From: Sporosarcina sp. D27
Lineage (GTDB): Bacteria > Bacillota > Bacilli > Bacillales_A > Planococcaceae
NCBI RefSeq assembly: GCF_000586555.1
Contig: NZ_AZUC01000045.1
Location: 1 to 64,000, forward strand
Length of the DNA: 64,000 nt
Direction of reading: 5' to 3'
Shown here in pieces: positions 8,637-17,443 of this stretch. The position numbers and the translations under genes are program-made. The notes under the pieces are model-generated. The model was not told the origin of the DNA, searched no databases, and saw only the letters and a list, made by a program, of their open reading frames with translations. How positions within the stretch are numbered: the first letter of the stretch is position 1; each line of letters begins with the position of its first letter.

Positions 8637-9542
8637 GTGGACCAAGGTTTAAACGTCTTTGTGACAGTCGCAGAAAAGAAAAGCTTTTCACGTGCAGCTG
8701 AGGATCTTCATATGACACAACCTGCGGTAAGTCAGTACATTCGCTCCTTGGAAGAGACGATGAATGTGCGGTTGCTTGAAAGGACAAACAAATATGTCCG
8801 ACTGACAAAGGCTGGTGAAATCGTGTATCACCATGCCAAAGAAATTGTCGGATTATATGGTCGCATGCACCATTTAGTCAATGACTTGTCCCACGAAGCT
8901 AGTGGACATCTCTCGATTGGTGCCAGTTATACATTCGGTGAATATGTGCTTCCTCATATATTGGCTCGATTGCTCGAAGATTATCCACGCATTCAACCGG
9001 ATGTGACAATTGGAAATACTGCAGAAATTGCAGACCTCATCATGAGTCGGCAACTTGATGTAGGCATCGTTGAAGGTCGGTTCAAAGAAAATCGGCAACT
9101 GACAACACAAGCTTTTGCAGAAGATCGGATGATTCTTGTAGCTTCAGCAGGCCATCCACTCTCGTTAAAAACAAAAGCAATCGAATGGAAAGCGTTGAAC
9201 GAACAAACGTGGATCATCCGAGAAGAGGGTTCCGGTACACGAGAGGCTGTAGAAGCTGTGTTTGAACGCTACGCCTTAACTCCTGTTCGTACGATGCAGT
9301 TCAGTAGTACCCAGCCCATTAAGGAAGCCGTTGAAGCAGGGCTAGGAATTAGTTTGTTGTCAGAGTGGGCTGTTCAAAAGGAAATCCGTTATGGGGAATT
9401 AGTGCAATTACCTGTAAAAGACTTACCATTTGTCCGCCAATTTTCGATTGTAACCAGTTCGCAGTATCAGACAAAGGCGCTAAAGGTCTTTTTGGAGCTA
9501 TTGCTCAATAATCGTGAGTTAAAACTGTTTCGGGAGTGTTAA
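8637..9542 (+). CDS. LysR-family transcriptional regulator
   Basis: The 301-residue protein starts with a winged helix-turn-helix (FVTVAEKKSFSRAAEDLHMT, then QPAVSQYIRSLE) at about 5-65. A periplasmic-binding-protein-like effector domain fills 90-295. It starts at GTG behind AGGAAGGTG. The 107-bp divergent gap with the yeiH-like gene should contain its operator; by analogy with YeiE/CysL regulators a sulfur-related effector is possible, but this is inference from position only. Confidence 0.85.
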   Translation: MDQGLNVFVTVAEKKSFSRAAEDLHMTQPAVSQYIRSLEETMNVRLLERTNKYVRLTKAGEIVYHHAKEIVGLYGRMHHLVNDLSHEASGHLSIGASYTFGEYVLPHILARLLEDYPRIQPDVTIGNTAEIADLIMSRQLDVGIVEGRFKENRQLTTQAFAEDRMILVASAGHPLSLKTKAIEWKALNEQTWIIREEGSGTREAVEAVFERYALTPVRTMQFSSTQPIKEAVEAGLGISLLSEWAVQKEIRYGELVQLPVKDLPFVRQFSIVTSSQYQTKALKVFLELLLNNRELKLFREC

Positions 9543-9545
9543 TGT

Positions 9546-9584
9546 AAAAACCGCGACTGACCTGGAAGTCAGTCGCGGTTTTTT
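9546..9584. terminator. Bidirectional terminator between lysR and the P450 gene
   Basis: The stem ACCGCGACTGAC/GTCAGTCGCGGT with a six-base loop is preceded by an A run and followed by TTTTTT. It serves both convergent genes. Confidence 0.85.
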
Positions 9585-9592
9585 CATTGAAT

Positions 9593-10840
9593 TTAATTAC
9601 GTCGTATATGCTTTAACACAATTTCACTTTCTGGAATAGATGGGATACTCGTTTTACTATAGCCCAACTCTTGTTCGGGAACGTCGTAAGACATTCGATT
9701 CGCTAAATAATCGAGCGAGACTTTCATTACTTCAATTGTCGCCCACTCTCCTGCACAGCGGTGTCCTATTGCATAGTCGCCTCCACCTTGAGGCACAAAG
9801 TTGTATGGTGTCATTTGGTCTTCGTCAAAGCGATCCGGGCGGAATTCATGTGGATCCGGCCAGCTCTTTTCGTCGTGATTTGTGCCATAGAAGTCAAAAA
9901 TGACTAATGTGTCTTTCTTGAAAGATACATCATTCCAAACGAAATCTTCCTTTACTCGGGCTGCGTTAAACGGAAAGAATGGATACAACCGTCTGGTTTC
10001 CTGTACAAAATTTTTAAACGGCTGTTCTTTACTTCCTTCGAGCTTGCTTCTTTCTTCTGGATGAGTAATTAGCGCATGTCCTAAAAATGCGATATAGATG
10101 GAAATCGCTACAATAGGACGTACGATATTCAACACTTCAACAGCTACTACACGTTCATCTAACGGCAAACCGTCTAAATCATGATGTTTTGAGAACGTCA
10201 GTAATGCCGTACCTGCAGGTGGTTGTAGATTACCCTCACGAACGTCTGACACTAGCCCCGCTATCCACTCTTCTAATTCCTTACGTGCACTTGTACCTCT
10301 TAAATACTGAATGCCGACTGAAGTTGGAGACTCGAATAATTGAACTAGTTGCTTTGTACGTTTAGGGACATCTTTCTCCTCAAGCGGGACACCAGCCCAA
10401 CGAACAGCTGCACGAGTGAGGATTTCCTGGGCCTGCTCGTATAATTGGATGTCAGCTCCTTCTCCCCATTCAGAAAGTTTGCGCTCCCACTCATCAGCGG
10501 TCAGCTTTCCTAGCTGCTTGATATGTTCTGGATTCATCAACTCCATGAACATTGCTTTACGGTGTTGATGCACTTCTCCATCTAAGGTTTGAACCCCTTT
10601 TTCCCCTAGCAACGTTTTTTGGATGTGCTTCGGTGCAGCCCCAGCTCTGACAAACTTGTCGTTGTCATAAAACAGCTCGCCAGCTTCTTTACCTGTCATG
10701 CAAATGACTCGTTCTCCAAGTAATCTCGTTTCAAATAAGTTGGAATCGAACTCGTTGTTCCGATTTGTAATGTAATCATATCCTTCTTTAAACATACTAA
10801 TTGTGTGATCTAGACCTTCTTCTTTAGGAATGGTTTCCAT
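9593..10840 (-). CDS. cypC: Cytochrome P450 of the CYP152 peroxygenase family (fatty-acid hydroxylase)
   Basis: The 415-residue protein lacks the usual P450 I-helix acid-alcohol pair. Instead it has Arg-Pro in NIVRPIVAISIYIAF, the carboxylate-binding pair of CYP152 enzymes such as B. subtilis P450-BSbeta. The heme loop is GGGDYAIGHRCAGEW, with the cysteine ligand and the CYP152-style spacing. Such enzymes use H2O2 to hydroxylate fatty acids at the alpha or beta carbon, or to decarboxylate them, without a reductase. No redox partner gene is nearby, in agreement. The upstream gap (10841-11540) carries repeat array 1. Confidence 0.9.
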   Translation of the reverse strand: METIPKEEGLDHTISMFKEGYDYITNRNNEFDSNLFETRLLGERVICMTGKEAGELFYDNDKFVRAGAAPKHIQKTLLGEKGVQTLDGEVHQHRKAMFMELMNPEHIKQLGKLTADEWERKLSEWGEGADIQLYEQAQEILTRAAVRWAGVPLEEKDVPKRTKQLVQLFESPTSVGIQYLRGTSARKELEEWIAGLVSDVREGNLQPPAGTALLTFSKHHDLDGLPLDERVVAVEVLNIVRPIVAISIYIAFLGHALITHPEERSKLEGSKEQPFKNFVQETRRLYPFFPFNAARVKEDFVWNDVSFKKDTLVIFDFYGTNHDEKSWPDPHEFRPDRFDEDQMTPYNFVPQGGGDYAIGHRCAGEWATIEVMKVSLDYLANRMSYDVPEQELGYSKTSIPSIPESEIVLKHIRRN

Positions 10841-11179
10841 CTTCGTTACGCTCCTTTGATCGTTATATATTTTCTACTTTATTGATTTCCTTTCCCTTTG
10901 CATTTGTAAATAAACGGGATTACATTGAGAGGATTTTACATTGTCGATCAGACTGTTGCAGTTGTCTTACCTTTGGGATGATTTATCGATCACTCGATTG
11001 AGGTGGTGCTCAACTAGTTGCTATTTCCAGGACACATCGGGAGATTTCTCGATAACGGGTCTCAATTCAAGTGCGTTAAGGGGTTAAATGGTAACGCTTC
11101 GCGTGAAGAGTGTTCAGGTATTTCCTGTAGACGCGGATCTTAGGGTTTGGTGGGTTATCGGAATGGAACTCGAGGAAAT

Positions 11180-11350
11180 TTATGAGCGAAATATGAGTTT
11201 TATGAGTATTTCTTGAGATTTATGATCACTTTTCTGAGTTTATGAGTGTTTCCCCAGGTTTATGATCACTCCCATTAGTTTATGAGCGTAACTCGAGTTT
11301 TATGATCACTTTTCGATATTTATGATCAGATATAACAAGTTATGACTCTC
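11180..11350. repeat. 20-bp tandem array 1 (9 degenerate units)
   Basis: Units begin TTATGAGC, TTATGATCAC or TTATGAGT every 20 bp exactly from 11180; the ninth, TTATGACTCT, is partial. The ten following bases vary. The array lies between the divergent P450 and DUF5342 genes. Elsewhere in the 10841-11540 gap I see a 14-base direct repeat (TAATCTTCTCCACC, near 11390 and 11412) and no gene. Confidence 0.85.
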
Positions 11351-11540
11351 AAAAGACATATACTTCGTTACCTTATTCTCACCAAACTCTAATCTTCTCC
11401 ACCTAACTTTTTAATCTTCTCCACCAATTTTTTTAATTTTGAGTAGTTAATATAAGGATATAAGCAAAACAGAAACAAGAACTATTCAAAGCAGTTTAGA
11501 GGAGTACTCATAAAACCAACTAAAAAAGGGGATTTTCATT

Positions 11541-11777
11541 ATGTTACAAAAATTCGAGGTACTTACACCATTATTTGAAGGTCAAGCTAATGAACGTCTT
11601 CAGTTTAAATTGAACATTGATGGACACGACTATCGAGGTATTTTCCATAATGAAGAGGTTCATTGGTTTCAACCACAACCCCATAATAAAATTGACGAAA
11701 ATGAACTTGATTTTATTGAATCCAACGTTTGTGAATTCTTAAAAAAAATGGACATTTACTTTACGGAACGATCATGA
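11541..11777 (+). CDS. DUF5342 / YheE-like small protein
   Basis: The 78-residue, acidic, single-domain protein has no signal or membrane segment. The pattern LQFKLNIDGHDYRGIFHNEE then VHWFQPQP resembles B. subtilis YheE (DUF5342), which I recall as uncharacterised and conserved in Bacillaceae. It is monocistronic, preceded by an AAAGGGGAT ribosome site. Function unknown. Confidence 0.65.
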   Translation: MLQKFEVLTPLFEGQANERLQFKLNIDGHDYRGIFHNEEVHWFQPQPHNKIDENELDFIESNVCEFLKKMDIYFTERS

Positions 11778-11832
11778 CCCAAGGGTTATGAACACGTTGG
11801 CAACCTGTGAATATCACGCTATTTGAATCCAC

Positions 11833-11862
11833 CAAAAAAGGGCTTTGCAAAAGCCCTTTCCA
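11833..11862 (-). terminator. Intrinsic terminator after the GlcD-type gene
   Basis: The stem AAAGGGCTTT/AAAGCCCTTT is followed on the minus strand by a run of six T. It lies a few bases beyond the stop at 11869 and may also stop the gene arriving from the left. Confidence 0.75.
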
Positions 11863-11868
11863 CTTAAA

Positions 11869-13254
11869 TCATTTGATTAATTTCCCTGGGTTCAATAAAT
11901 TCTCGGGATCCAGCACTTGCTTGATCTTCAGCATGACGTCGTACGCAGCGCCGTGCTCATCGCGTTGGTATTTTTGTTTGCCGACGCCGACACCGTGCTC
12001 GCCTGTGCATGTGCCACCACATGCGAGCGCACGGCGGACGATGGTTTCATTATATTTATCGGCGATCTTGAGTTCTTCATCATTTTCGTGGTCGATCATC
12101 AGCAACACGTGGAAATTACCATCTCCAACGTGTCCTACAATTCCGCCTTCGAGTCCTGTTCTGTCGAGTTCTTCACGTGCAAAAACTACGGCATCTGCTA
12201 ATTTGGAAATCGGTACACAGACATCCGTCAGCATCATCTGTTTGCCTGGGAATCCATGTGTATAGGCATATGCTGCATTGTGTCGGGCTTCCCATAGACG
12301 ATTGCGACTCGCAGTTTCCGTTTCGAACAAGATCTCTTTGCAGCCGAAGTCTGCGACAATTTCTTCTGTAAACGCAACGTCTTGTGCGAGACCGGCTTCG
12401 TTGCCATGAAACTCCAAAAATAGGGTTGGCAGTTCCGCGTAGTCTGTTTCGCTATACGCATTCACTTGTCGAATGGATTCCGTGTCGACCAGTTCCACAC
12501 GGGCAATGGGAATGCCAGCTTGCAAAATGGCAGGAACTGCTTCAATGGCATTCGTAATGGAAGTGAATGTTGCACGTGCAGCAGTTGTCACTTCCGGAAT
12601 TCCAAACACACGGAGTGTCAATTCAGTAAAACATCCGAGAGTTCCTTCTGAACCGACAAATAATCCGTTCAGATGATAGCCTGAGGACGATTTGGCCGCT
12701 TTGTTCCCTGTGTGAATCACAGTTCCATCCGCTAGGACCACCTCCAGATCTCTCACCTGATCACGCATGACGCCGTATTTCACGGATGTCGTACCACTCG
12801 CGTTCGTTGCCGCCATACCACCAAGTGTGGCATCTGCTCCTGGATCGACAGAGAAGAATAGCCCATGTTTTTTCAACTCTTTGTTCAATACAGAACGAGT
12901 CACTCCAGGTTGTACAGTCACCAGCATGTCTGAAGGATTCACTTCGAGTATTTGATTCATCTCAGTGAAATCGATTGTAATTCCATAATCATATGGAATT
13001 ACGTGTCCCTCTAGACTTGAGCCGACGCCAAATGGAATTACAGGGACGTTTAAATCCCCCGCAGCTTTCACAATCCTGCTCACCTCTTCAGTGGATCTAG
13101 GGTATACTACAAGATCCGGGAGGCTTGGCGTATGGTAAGATTCGTCCTTGCTATGTAAGTCGCGTACTGTCTCGTTTTGTGTCACTTGCTCTTGTTCTAA
13201 AAAATCCGTTAATTCAGCAAAAAGTTGGTCAACTGAAGTAGTCATCCAATCCAT
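11869..13254 (-). CDS. FAD-linked oxidase, glycolate oxidase GlcD / D-lactate dehydrogenase type
   Basis: The roughly 461-residue protein has the PCMH/VAO FAD-binding fold in its first half (VIPFGVGSSLEGHVIPYDYG; PGADATLGGMAATNASGT) and an oxidase C-terminal domain ending GEHGVGVGKQKY...LDPENLLNPGK. This family oxidises D-2-hydroxy acids such as glycolate or D-lactate, passing electrons to quinone or another acceptor. No GlcE/GlcF partners are adjacent, so it is a stand-alone form; the substrate is open. Two starts compete: ATG 13254 (GGAAG six bases upstream) and ATG 13245 (AAAGGA nine bases upstream). Confidence 0.85.
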   Translation of the reverse strand: MDWMTTSVDQLFAELTDFLEQEQVTQNETVRDLHSKDESYHTPSLPDLVVYPRSTEEVSRIVKAAGDLNVPVIPFGVGSSLEGHVIPYDYGITIDFTEMNQILEVNPSDMLVTVQPGVTRSVLNKELKKHGLFFSVDPGADATLGGMAATNASGTTSVKYGVMRDQVRDLEVVLADGTVIHTGNKAAKSSSGYHLNGLFVGSEGTLGCFTELTLRVFGIPEVTTAARATFTSITNAIEAVPAILQAGIPIARVELVDTESIRQVNAYSETDYAELPTLFLEFHGNEAGLAQDVAFTEEIVADFGCKEILFETETASRNRLWEARHNAAYAYTHGFPGKQMMLTDVCVPISKLADAVVFAREELDRTGLEGGIVGHVGDGNFHVLLMIDHENDEELKIADKYNETIVRRALACGGTCTGEHGVGVGKQKYQRDEHGAAYDVMLKIKQVLDPENLLNPGKLIK

Positions 13255-13369
13255 TCCTTTCTTCCTTAATTTATATAATTTCCACAATTATAACTCATTC
13301 TGATCTCGTTTGTAATTCAATAAGCAGGGAATACTATAAGTAATGCATAAACTATAGGAGGCCTTCATC

Positions 13370-13936
13370 ATGAGAAAATCAGCATCTATTGCAGGAAGCA
13401 TTCTTGCGACAGCCCTACTTCTAGGCGCTTGTGGTAACAACGACACGAACACAGAAAACGACAAAACAACCAGTACGGAAGATGCGACAACTGAGTCTGG
13501 AGCCGTTTCCGATGAGTCCACTAACAAGGACACTTCTTCGGGTACAAGCGATTCCTCGACCACTAATGACTCGACAGCGTCAGACAGCGACCAGGACTAC
13601 ATGAAAGAGAAAATGGACAAGCTGACTTACGACGAATTTGAGCTGGAAGTCGATTATGGAAAAAACAAAGAATATGAAATTGAAATCGAACAAGACAACG
13701 GCAAGGTGGAATCGACTGTTGAGGATGAACTTTCCAATTCCAATTTGCACGGACGGGAAGCGTTCGATGAGATTTATCCAAAATTAGAAAAGCTGGACAT
13801 TACAGAAACCACTTCAAAAGAACAAGCGATTCAACAAGCATTGGAAGCTTTCGGTTTGAAAGATGATTACGTTAAATTTGATATTGAAATCACGATGCCT
13901 GATGGTCAAAAAATCCAATTTGAAGACAAAAAATAA
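13370..13936 (+). CDS. YusW-like lipoprotein
   Basis: A signal peptide with lipobox LLGAC predicts lipidation at Cys21. A low-complexity Ser/Thr/Asp/Glu linker covers about 22-75. The C-terminal 110 residues resemble the YusW domain (a repeated motif around YDEFELEVDYGKNKEYEIEIE and EKLDITETTSKEQAIQQALEAF). The result is a membrane-anchored extracellular protein of 188 residues with a flexible spacer. Function is not known for the family. It is monocistronic, divergent from the flavoenzyme gene. Confidence 0.75.
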   Translation: MRKSASIAGSILATALLLGACGNNDTNTENDKTTSTEDATTESGAVSDESTNKDTSSGTSDSSTTNDSTASDSDQDYMKEKMDKLTYDEFELEVDYGKNKEYEIEIEQDNGKVESTVEDELSNSNLHGREAFDEIYPKLEKLDITETTSKEQAIQQALEAFGLKDDYVKFDIEITMPDGQKIQFEDKK

Positions 13937-13938
13937 GT

Positions 13939-13977
13939 AAAAGCGGAACCGTCAATTCGGTTCCGCTTTTCTTTTTT
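13939..13977. terminator. Bidirectional terminator between the YusW lipoprotein gene and ptsI
   Basis: The stem AAGCGGAACCG/CGGTTCCGCTT is followed by TTCTTTTTT. It also marks the 3' end of the pts-nag cluster on the minus strand. Confidence 0.85.
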
Positions 13978-15685
13978 AGCTATGCGCTTGTACAAATTCA
14001 GTAATCTTCTCGGATGTTTCCATCTGTAGAATTTCAGGGATATACCCTTCCCATTCCGCTTTAGAAAGATCCGCGAATTGAGCACGTGCTTTCAAAATGC
14101 TCGATGGGCTCATTGAGAACTCATCCAGACCCATACCGAGTAGAACAGGAATGGACAGTGGATCTCCCGCTACTTCACCACACATACCTACCCACTTACC
14201 TTCTTTGTGAGCGGCTTGAATTACGTTATGAATGAGACGCAATACAGAAGGATGATTCGGCTGATACAAATACGAAACCGTTTCGTTCATGCGGTCTGCC
14301 GCCATCGTATATTGAATCAGATCATTCGTACCGATGGAGAAGAAGTCGACTTCTTTTGCAAACAAATCTGCGATGACTGCAGCTGCAGGGATTTCAAGCA
14401 TCATCCCTACCTCATACGTATCGCTGACTTCGATGCCATCAGCCTTTAGTTTCTCTTGTTCTTCAAGTAACATGCCTTTTGCACGACGGAATTCCTCCAG
14501 CGTAGCAATCATTGGGAACATGATTTTCAAGTTGCCGTGAACACTTGCGCGTAACAATGCACGTAACTGAGTACGGAACATTTCTGGATGTTCAAAACAA
14601 AGACGAATGGCGCGCTCTCCAAGGAATGGGTTCATCTCTTCAGGCGTGCTGAAATAGCTTAACTCCTTGTCACCACCAATATCGAGAGTGCGGACAACCG
14701 TTGGACGTTCTCCCATGGAAGTCAGAACGGTTTTGTAAGCGTCATACTGTTCCTCTTCAGTTGGAAAATCACTTTTCCCCATATAGAGGAACTCTGTACG
14801 GAACAAACCAACGCCCTCAGCTCCGTTTTTATCAGCTAATGGCAAGTCTTCAGTTGACGCAATATTTGCGCCCACTTCAACGTGATGCCCGTCACTTGTA
14901 ACAGTCGATTCAGAAACAAAGCGCTTCAACAATTCCTTATCTTGCTCGAACGTCACTTTCTTTGTTTCATAAGCTCGCGTGTCTTCATCAGTCGGTTCTA
15001 ATAATACTGTTCCGTCCGTACCATCGACAATTAGAGCAGTTCCTTGTTCAATCGACGCCATAGCAGTTTTCGTTCCGACTACCGCTGGAATCTCCAGCAT
15101 TCTACCGAGAATTGCAGAGTGCGATGTACGCCCTCCGATATCCGTTACGAATCCTTTGACGAATTGCTTATTCAATTGAGCCGTTGCAGAAGGTGTTAAG
15201 TCATCTGCAATAATGATCACTTCTTCATTGATAGTAGAAGGATCGGATACATGAACACCTAATAGTTTAGCTAGGAGACGCTTCGTCACGTCGCGAACGT
15301 CTGCAGCACGTTCTCTCATATATTCGTTGTCCATTGCTTCGAACATCGCTGTGAAGGTATCTGCAGCTTGTTGCAAGGCAAACTCTGCGTTGACGCCTTG
15401 TTCAATGCTACCTTTAACGCTGCTTTCAAGCTCTGGGTCGTTTAACACGAGTAAATGCGCGCTAAAGATTGCCGCTTTGTCTTCTCCAAAATTTTCAGCA
15501 GCTTTCGCTCGGATTGCTTCTAGTTCAACTGCCGCTTCAGCTTTAGCAGCTTCAAATCGGGCAATTTCCAGTTCAGGCTGCTCGATAGTTAGTTTTTCGA
15601 CTGTAAGGTCTGGCGTTTCCAAACGATATGCTTTGGCGATCGCTATTCCGTCAGATACACCGATACCTGTAATAGTTTGTTTCAC
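13976..15685 (-). CDS. ptsI: PTS enzyme I (phosphoenolpyruvate-protein phosphotransferase)
   Basis: The 569-residue protein has the standard EI length and order. The N-terminal domain holds the phospho-histidine in GGRTSHSAI near residue 190. The C-terminal PEP-binding barrel has the signatures GVGLFRTEFLYM and FSIGTNDLIQYT and the catalytic cysteine in GMCGEVAGD. It passes phosphate from PEP to HPr in the cytoplasm. It starts at GTG 15685, overlapping the ptsH stop by four bases (GTGA), so translation is coupled. It is the last gene of the cluster. Confidence 0.97.
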   Translation of the reverse strand: MKQTITGIGVSDGIAIAKAYRLETPDLTVEKLTIEQPELEIARFEAAKAEAAVELEAIRAKAAENFGEDKAAIFSAHLLVLNDPELESSVKGSIEQGVNAEFALQQAADTFTAMFEAMDNEYMRERAADVRDVTKRLLAKLLGVHVSDPSTINEEVIIIADDLTPSATAQLNKQFVKGFVTDIGGRTSHSAILGRMLEIPAVVGTKTAMASIEQGTALIVDGTDGTVLLEPTDEDTRAYETKKVTFEQDKELLKRFVSESTVTSDGHHVEVGANIASTEDLPLADKNGAEGVGLFRTEFLYMGKSDFPTEEEQYDAYKTVLTSMGERPTVVRTLDIGGDKELSYFSTPEEMNPFLGERAIRLCFEHPEMFRTQLRALLRASVHGNLKIMFPMIATLEEFRRAKGMLLEEQEKLKADGIEVSDTYEVGMMLEIPAAAVIADLFAKEVDFFSIGTNDLIQYTMAADRMNETVSYLYQPNHPSVLRLIHNVIQAAHKEGKWVGMCGEVAGDPLSIPVLLGMGLDEFSMSPSSILKARAQFADLSKAEWEGYIPEILQMETSEKITEFVQAHS

Positions 15686-15948
15686 TCGCCAATACTTTCT
15701 TTTTTCATAATTTCATCCACTTTTGCGATCGCCTCTGACTCATCAGCGCCGTCTGCTGTGATTTCAACTTGCGCACCGGATTCAATCCCCATGCCCATGA
15801 CACCCATAATGGATTTCAAGTTAGCAGTTCGCTCCTTGTACGTAATTGTTACTTCTGATTTGAATGGTGTTACTGCTGATACGAGCATGGAGCACGGTCG
15901 TGCGTGCAACCCTTCGCTACTTGTAATTGTGTACGTTTTCTTTTCCAT
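15682..15948 (-). CDS. ptsH: PTS phosphocarrier HPr
   Basis: The 88-residue protein has His15 in GLHARP, phosphorylated by EI, and Ser46 in NLKSIMGVM, the target of HPr kinase in Firmicutes. Ser46 suggests it can also act in carbon catabolite control with CcpA. The usual regulatory helix reads GVMGMGIESG. It sits between the SIS-domain gene and ptsI. Confidence 0.97.
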   Translation of the reverse strand: MEKKTYTITSSEGLHARPCSMLVSAVTPFKSEVTITYKERTANLKSIMGVMGMGIESGAQVEITADGADESEAIAKVDEIMKKESIGE

Positions 15949-15969
15949 AACTAACTCTCTCCTTTATAG

Positions 15970-16692
15970 TCAAAACTTGATGCGGTCGCTGTAGTGGGCG
16001 ACGAGTGCATTGTTATGTGTTTCGTTGCCCTCTATATTACCGCTTTTAAAAACAGGCGGCTCCATACCATTCTCACTCATTCGCACGACAACCTCACAGA
16101 ACAAACCATGAAGTAATGCATTCCCAATTACTGACGACGCAGGACCGCATTGGATCCCATCGATGTTCATGATTCCGTCGCCTGGTGGGACTTTCGTATT
16201 CAGCACCGTTGACACTGATGCTTCCAGTCGTTTACCCGAAGAATGTCGAGATGGTTGTTCTTTTTCAGTATACAATAAAGACTGAATTGAAACCGTATAA
16301 GAGCCTTGCGAATTCGCATATTGTGCCACATCAATTGGTACTGGATTCCGTCCTGAATTGGAAATGATGATGACGATATCTCCTGGTCGAATGTCGAGGC
16401 TTGTAAGAAAGGTTCTGCTGAAGTCAGGATCTTTTTCGTTTTTAGAAGATAGCAACGCTCCTTCATGCAACATGAGCGGTCCAACGGAAATGGGTTGGAC
16501 ACAGGCAAGACTTCCAGCCCGGAAAAAACCTTCCTGTGCAAGCAATTGGGAATGCCCAGACCCGAAGAGATGAATGATTCCACCTTTTGCAATTCGATCA
16601 GCCAGTATTGTAGCGGCTCGATCCACTGACTCTTTTGCTTCACGCCCTGCTTCTGTTAAAAGTGTGGTAATTTCGCTGAAGTAGGAATTCAT
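15970..16692 (-). CDS. SIS-domain protein (UPF0309 type), possible sugar-phosphate enzyme
   Basis: The 240-residue protein has a SIS phosphosugar fold: IIHLFGSGHSQLLAQEGFFRAG (GSGHS phosphate loop, about 40-50) and IIISNSGRNPVPID (SNSGRN loop, about 110). SIS proteins isomerise, bind or cleave phosphosugars. It lies between nagR and ptsH, where other Bacillales carry nagB. It may act on an amino-sugar phosphate, but the reaction is unknown. The start ATG 16692 has GGGAGG eight bases upstream; an in-frame GTG at 16701 overlaps the nagR stop and fits less well. Confidence 0.8.
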   Translation of the reverse strand: MNSYFSEITTLLTEAGREAKESVDRAATILADRIAKGGIIHLFGSGHSQLLAQEGFFRAGSLACVQPISVGPLMLHEGALLSSKNEKDPDFSRTFLTSLDIRPGDIVIIISNSGRNPVPIDVAQYANSQGSYTVSIQSLLYTEKEQPSRHSSGKRLEASVSTVLNTKVPPGDGIMNIDGIQCGPASSVIGNALLHGLFCEVVVRMSENGMEPPVFKSGNIEGNETHNNALVAHYSDRIKF

Positions 16693-16697
16693 GACAG

Positions 16698-17420
16698 TCA
16701 CCTCCCAATTTCACTAATAAATTTATATCGGTCTGCCCGATACGTGCTGCGAACGACTTCAAAAATGCGACCATCGTCAAGTGCACTAACACGTTCGATG
16801 AGCACAACTGCAGCGGGAAGTGAAATATGCAAGTATCCGGCATCTTCAGTTTTTGCAAGAGCTGCTTCCATCCGCTGTGTGGCTTGCCCGATTACAAGTT
16901 TCTCCTGTTTTTCAATGAACGCGTATAAGGAGCCTTGTAGCGCTTCTTCCGAGAGCGTCGGAAACAATTCCACGGGCAAATACGATCGTTCAATCGCCAT
17001 TGGTGTATCGTCAGCGTATCGGATCCGGACTACCTTATGAACGAGCGCTTCTGAAGAAATTCCGAGTCGCGTAGACAGTTGCGGATCTGGATGTACTTGG
17101 CTGAAGCTGATCAGTTTCGTTCCCGGTACGAATCCTCTTTCTTTCATGTCCTCTGTAAAGCTTGTTAATCCGTTTAGCGGCTGTTCCATCTTTTCTTCTG
17201 CAACAAACGTACCACGCCCTTTTTCTCGGTACAGCAAACCATCTTTCACTAAATTGGTCAGCGACTGACGGACTGTCATACGACTTACCCCAAACATGTC
17301 CGTCAATTCACGCTCAGACGGAATAAGGGATTTTACAGGGTACACGCCTTGAGCAATTTGTTCTTTCAAATAATCTTCAATCTGAACATAGATCGGGATG
17401 GCTGATTGCTTATCTAGCAT
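16698..17420 (-). CDS. nagR: GntR/HutC-family regulator, NagR (YvoA)-like
   Basis: About 240 residues. A winged helix-turn-helix of the GntR type (IPSERELTDMFGVSRMTVRQ, about 30-55) is followed by a UTRA effector domain with the usual VVRIRYADDTPMAIERSYLP segment. NagR/YvoA/DasR proteins repress N-acetylglucosamine genes and are released by glucosamine-6-P or GlcNAc-6-P. The neighbours support this role, as do dre-like sites upstream of nagE (20621-20653). The start may be ATG 17420 or GTG 17429. Confidence 0.88.
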   Translation of the reverse strand: MLDKQSAIPIYVQIEDYLKEQIAQGVYPVKSLIPSERELTDMFGVSRMTVRQSLTNLVKDGLLYREKGRGTFVAEEKMEQPLNGLTSFTEDMKERGFVPGTKLISFSQVHPDPQLSTRLGISSEALVHKVVRIRYADDTPMAIERSYLPVELFPTLSEEALQGSLYAFIEKQEKLVIGQATQRMEAALAKTEDAGYLHISLPAAVVLIERVSALDDGRIFEVVRSTYRADRYKFISEIGR

Positions 17421-17443
17421 GATCGCCACCGCCAGTCGAGTTT

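Noticed and set aside
8530..8808. N-terminal extension of the YeiH-like exporter (435 residues)
   Set aside because: The extension lacks a ribosome site and overlaps the divergent LysR gene; ATG 8529 has AGGAGGTG and gives the family length.
11390..11425. Direct repeat TAATCTTCTCCACC
   Set aside because: Only two copies of 14 bases occur, without a promoter or partner nearby; too little to interpret.
11860..12265. Plus-strand frames inside the GlcD-type gene
   Set aside because: They are shadows of a clear flavoenzyme on the other strand.
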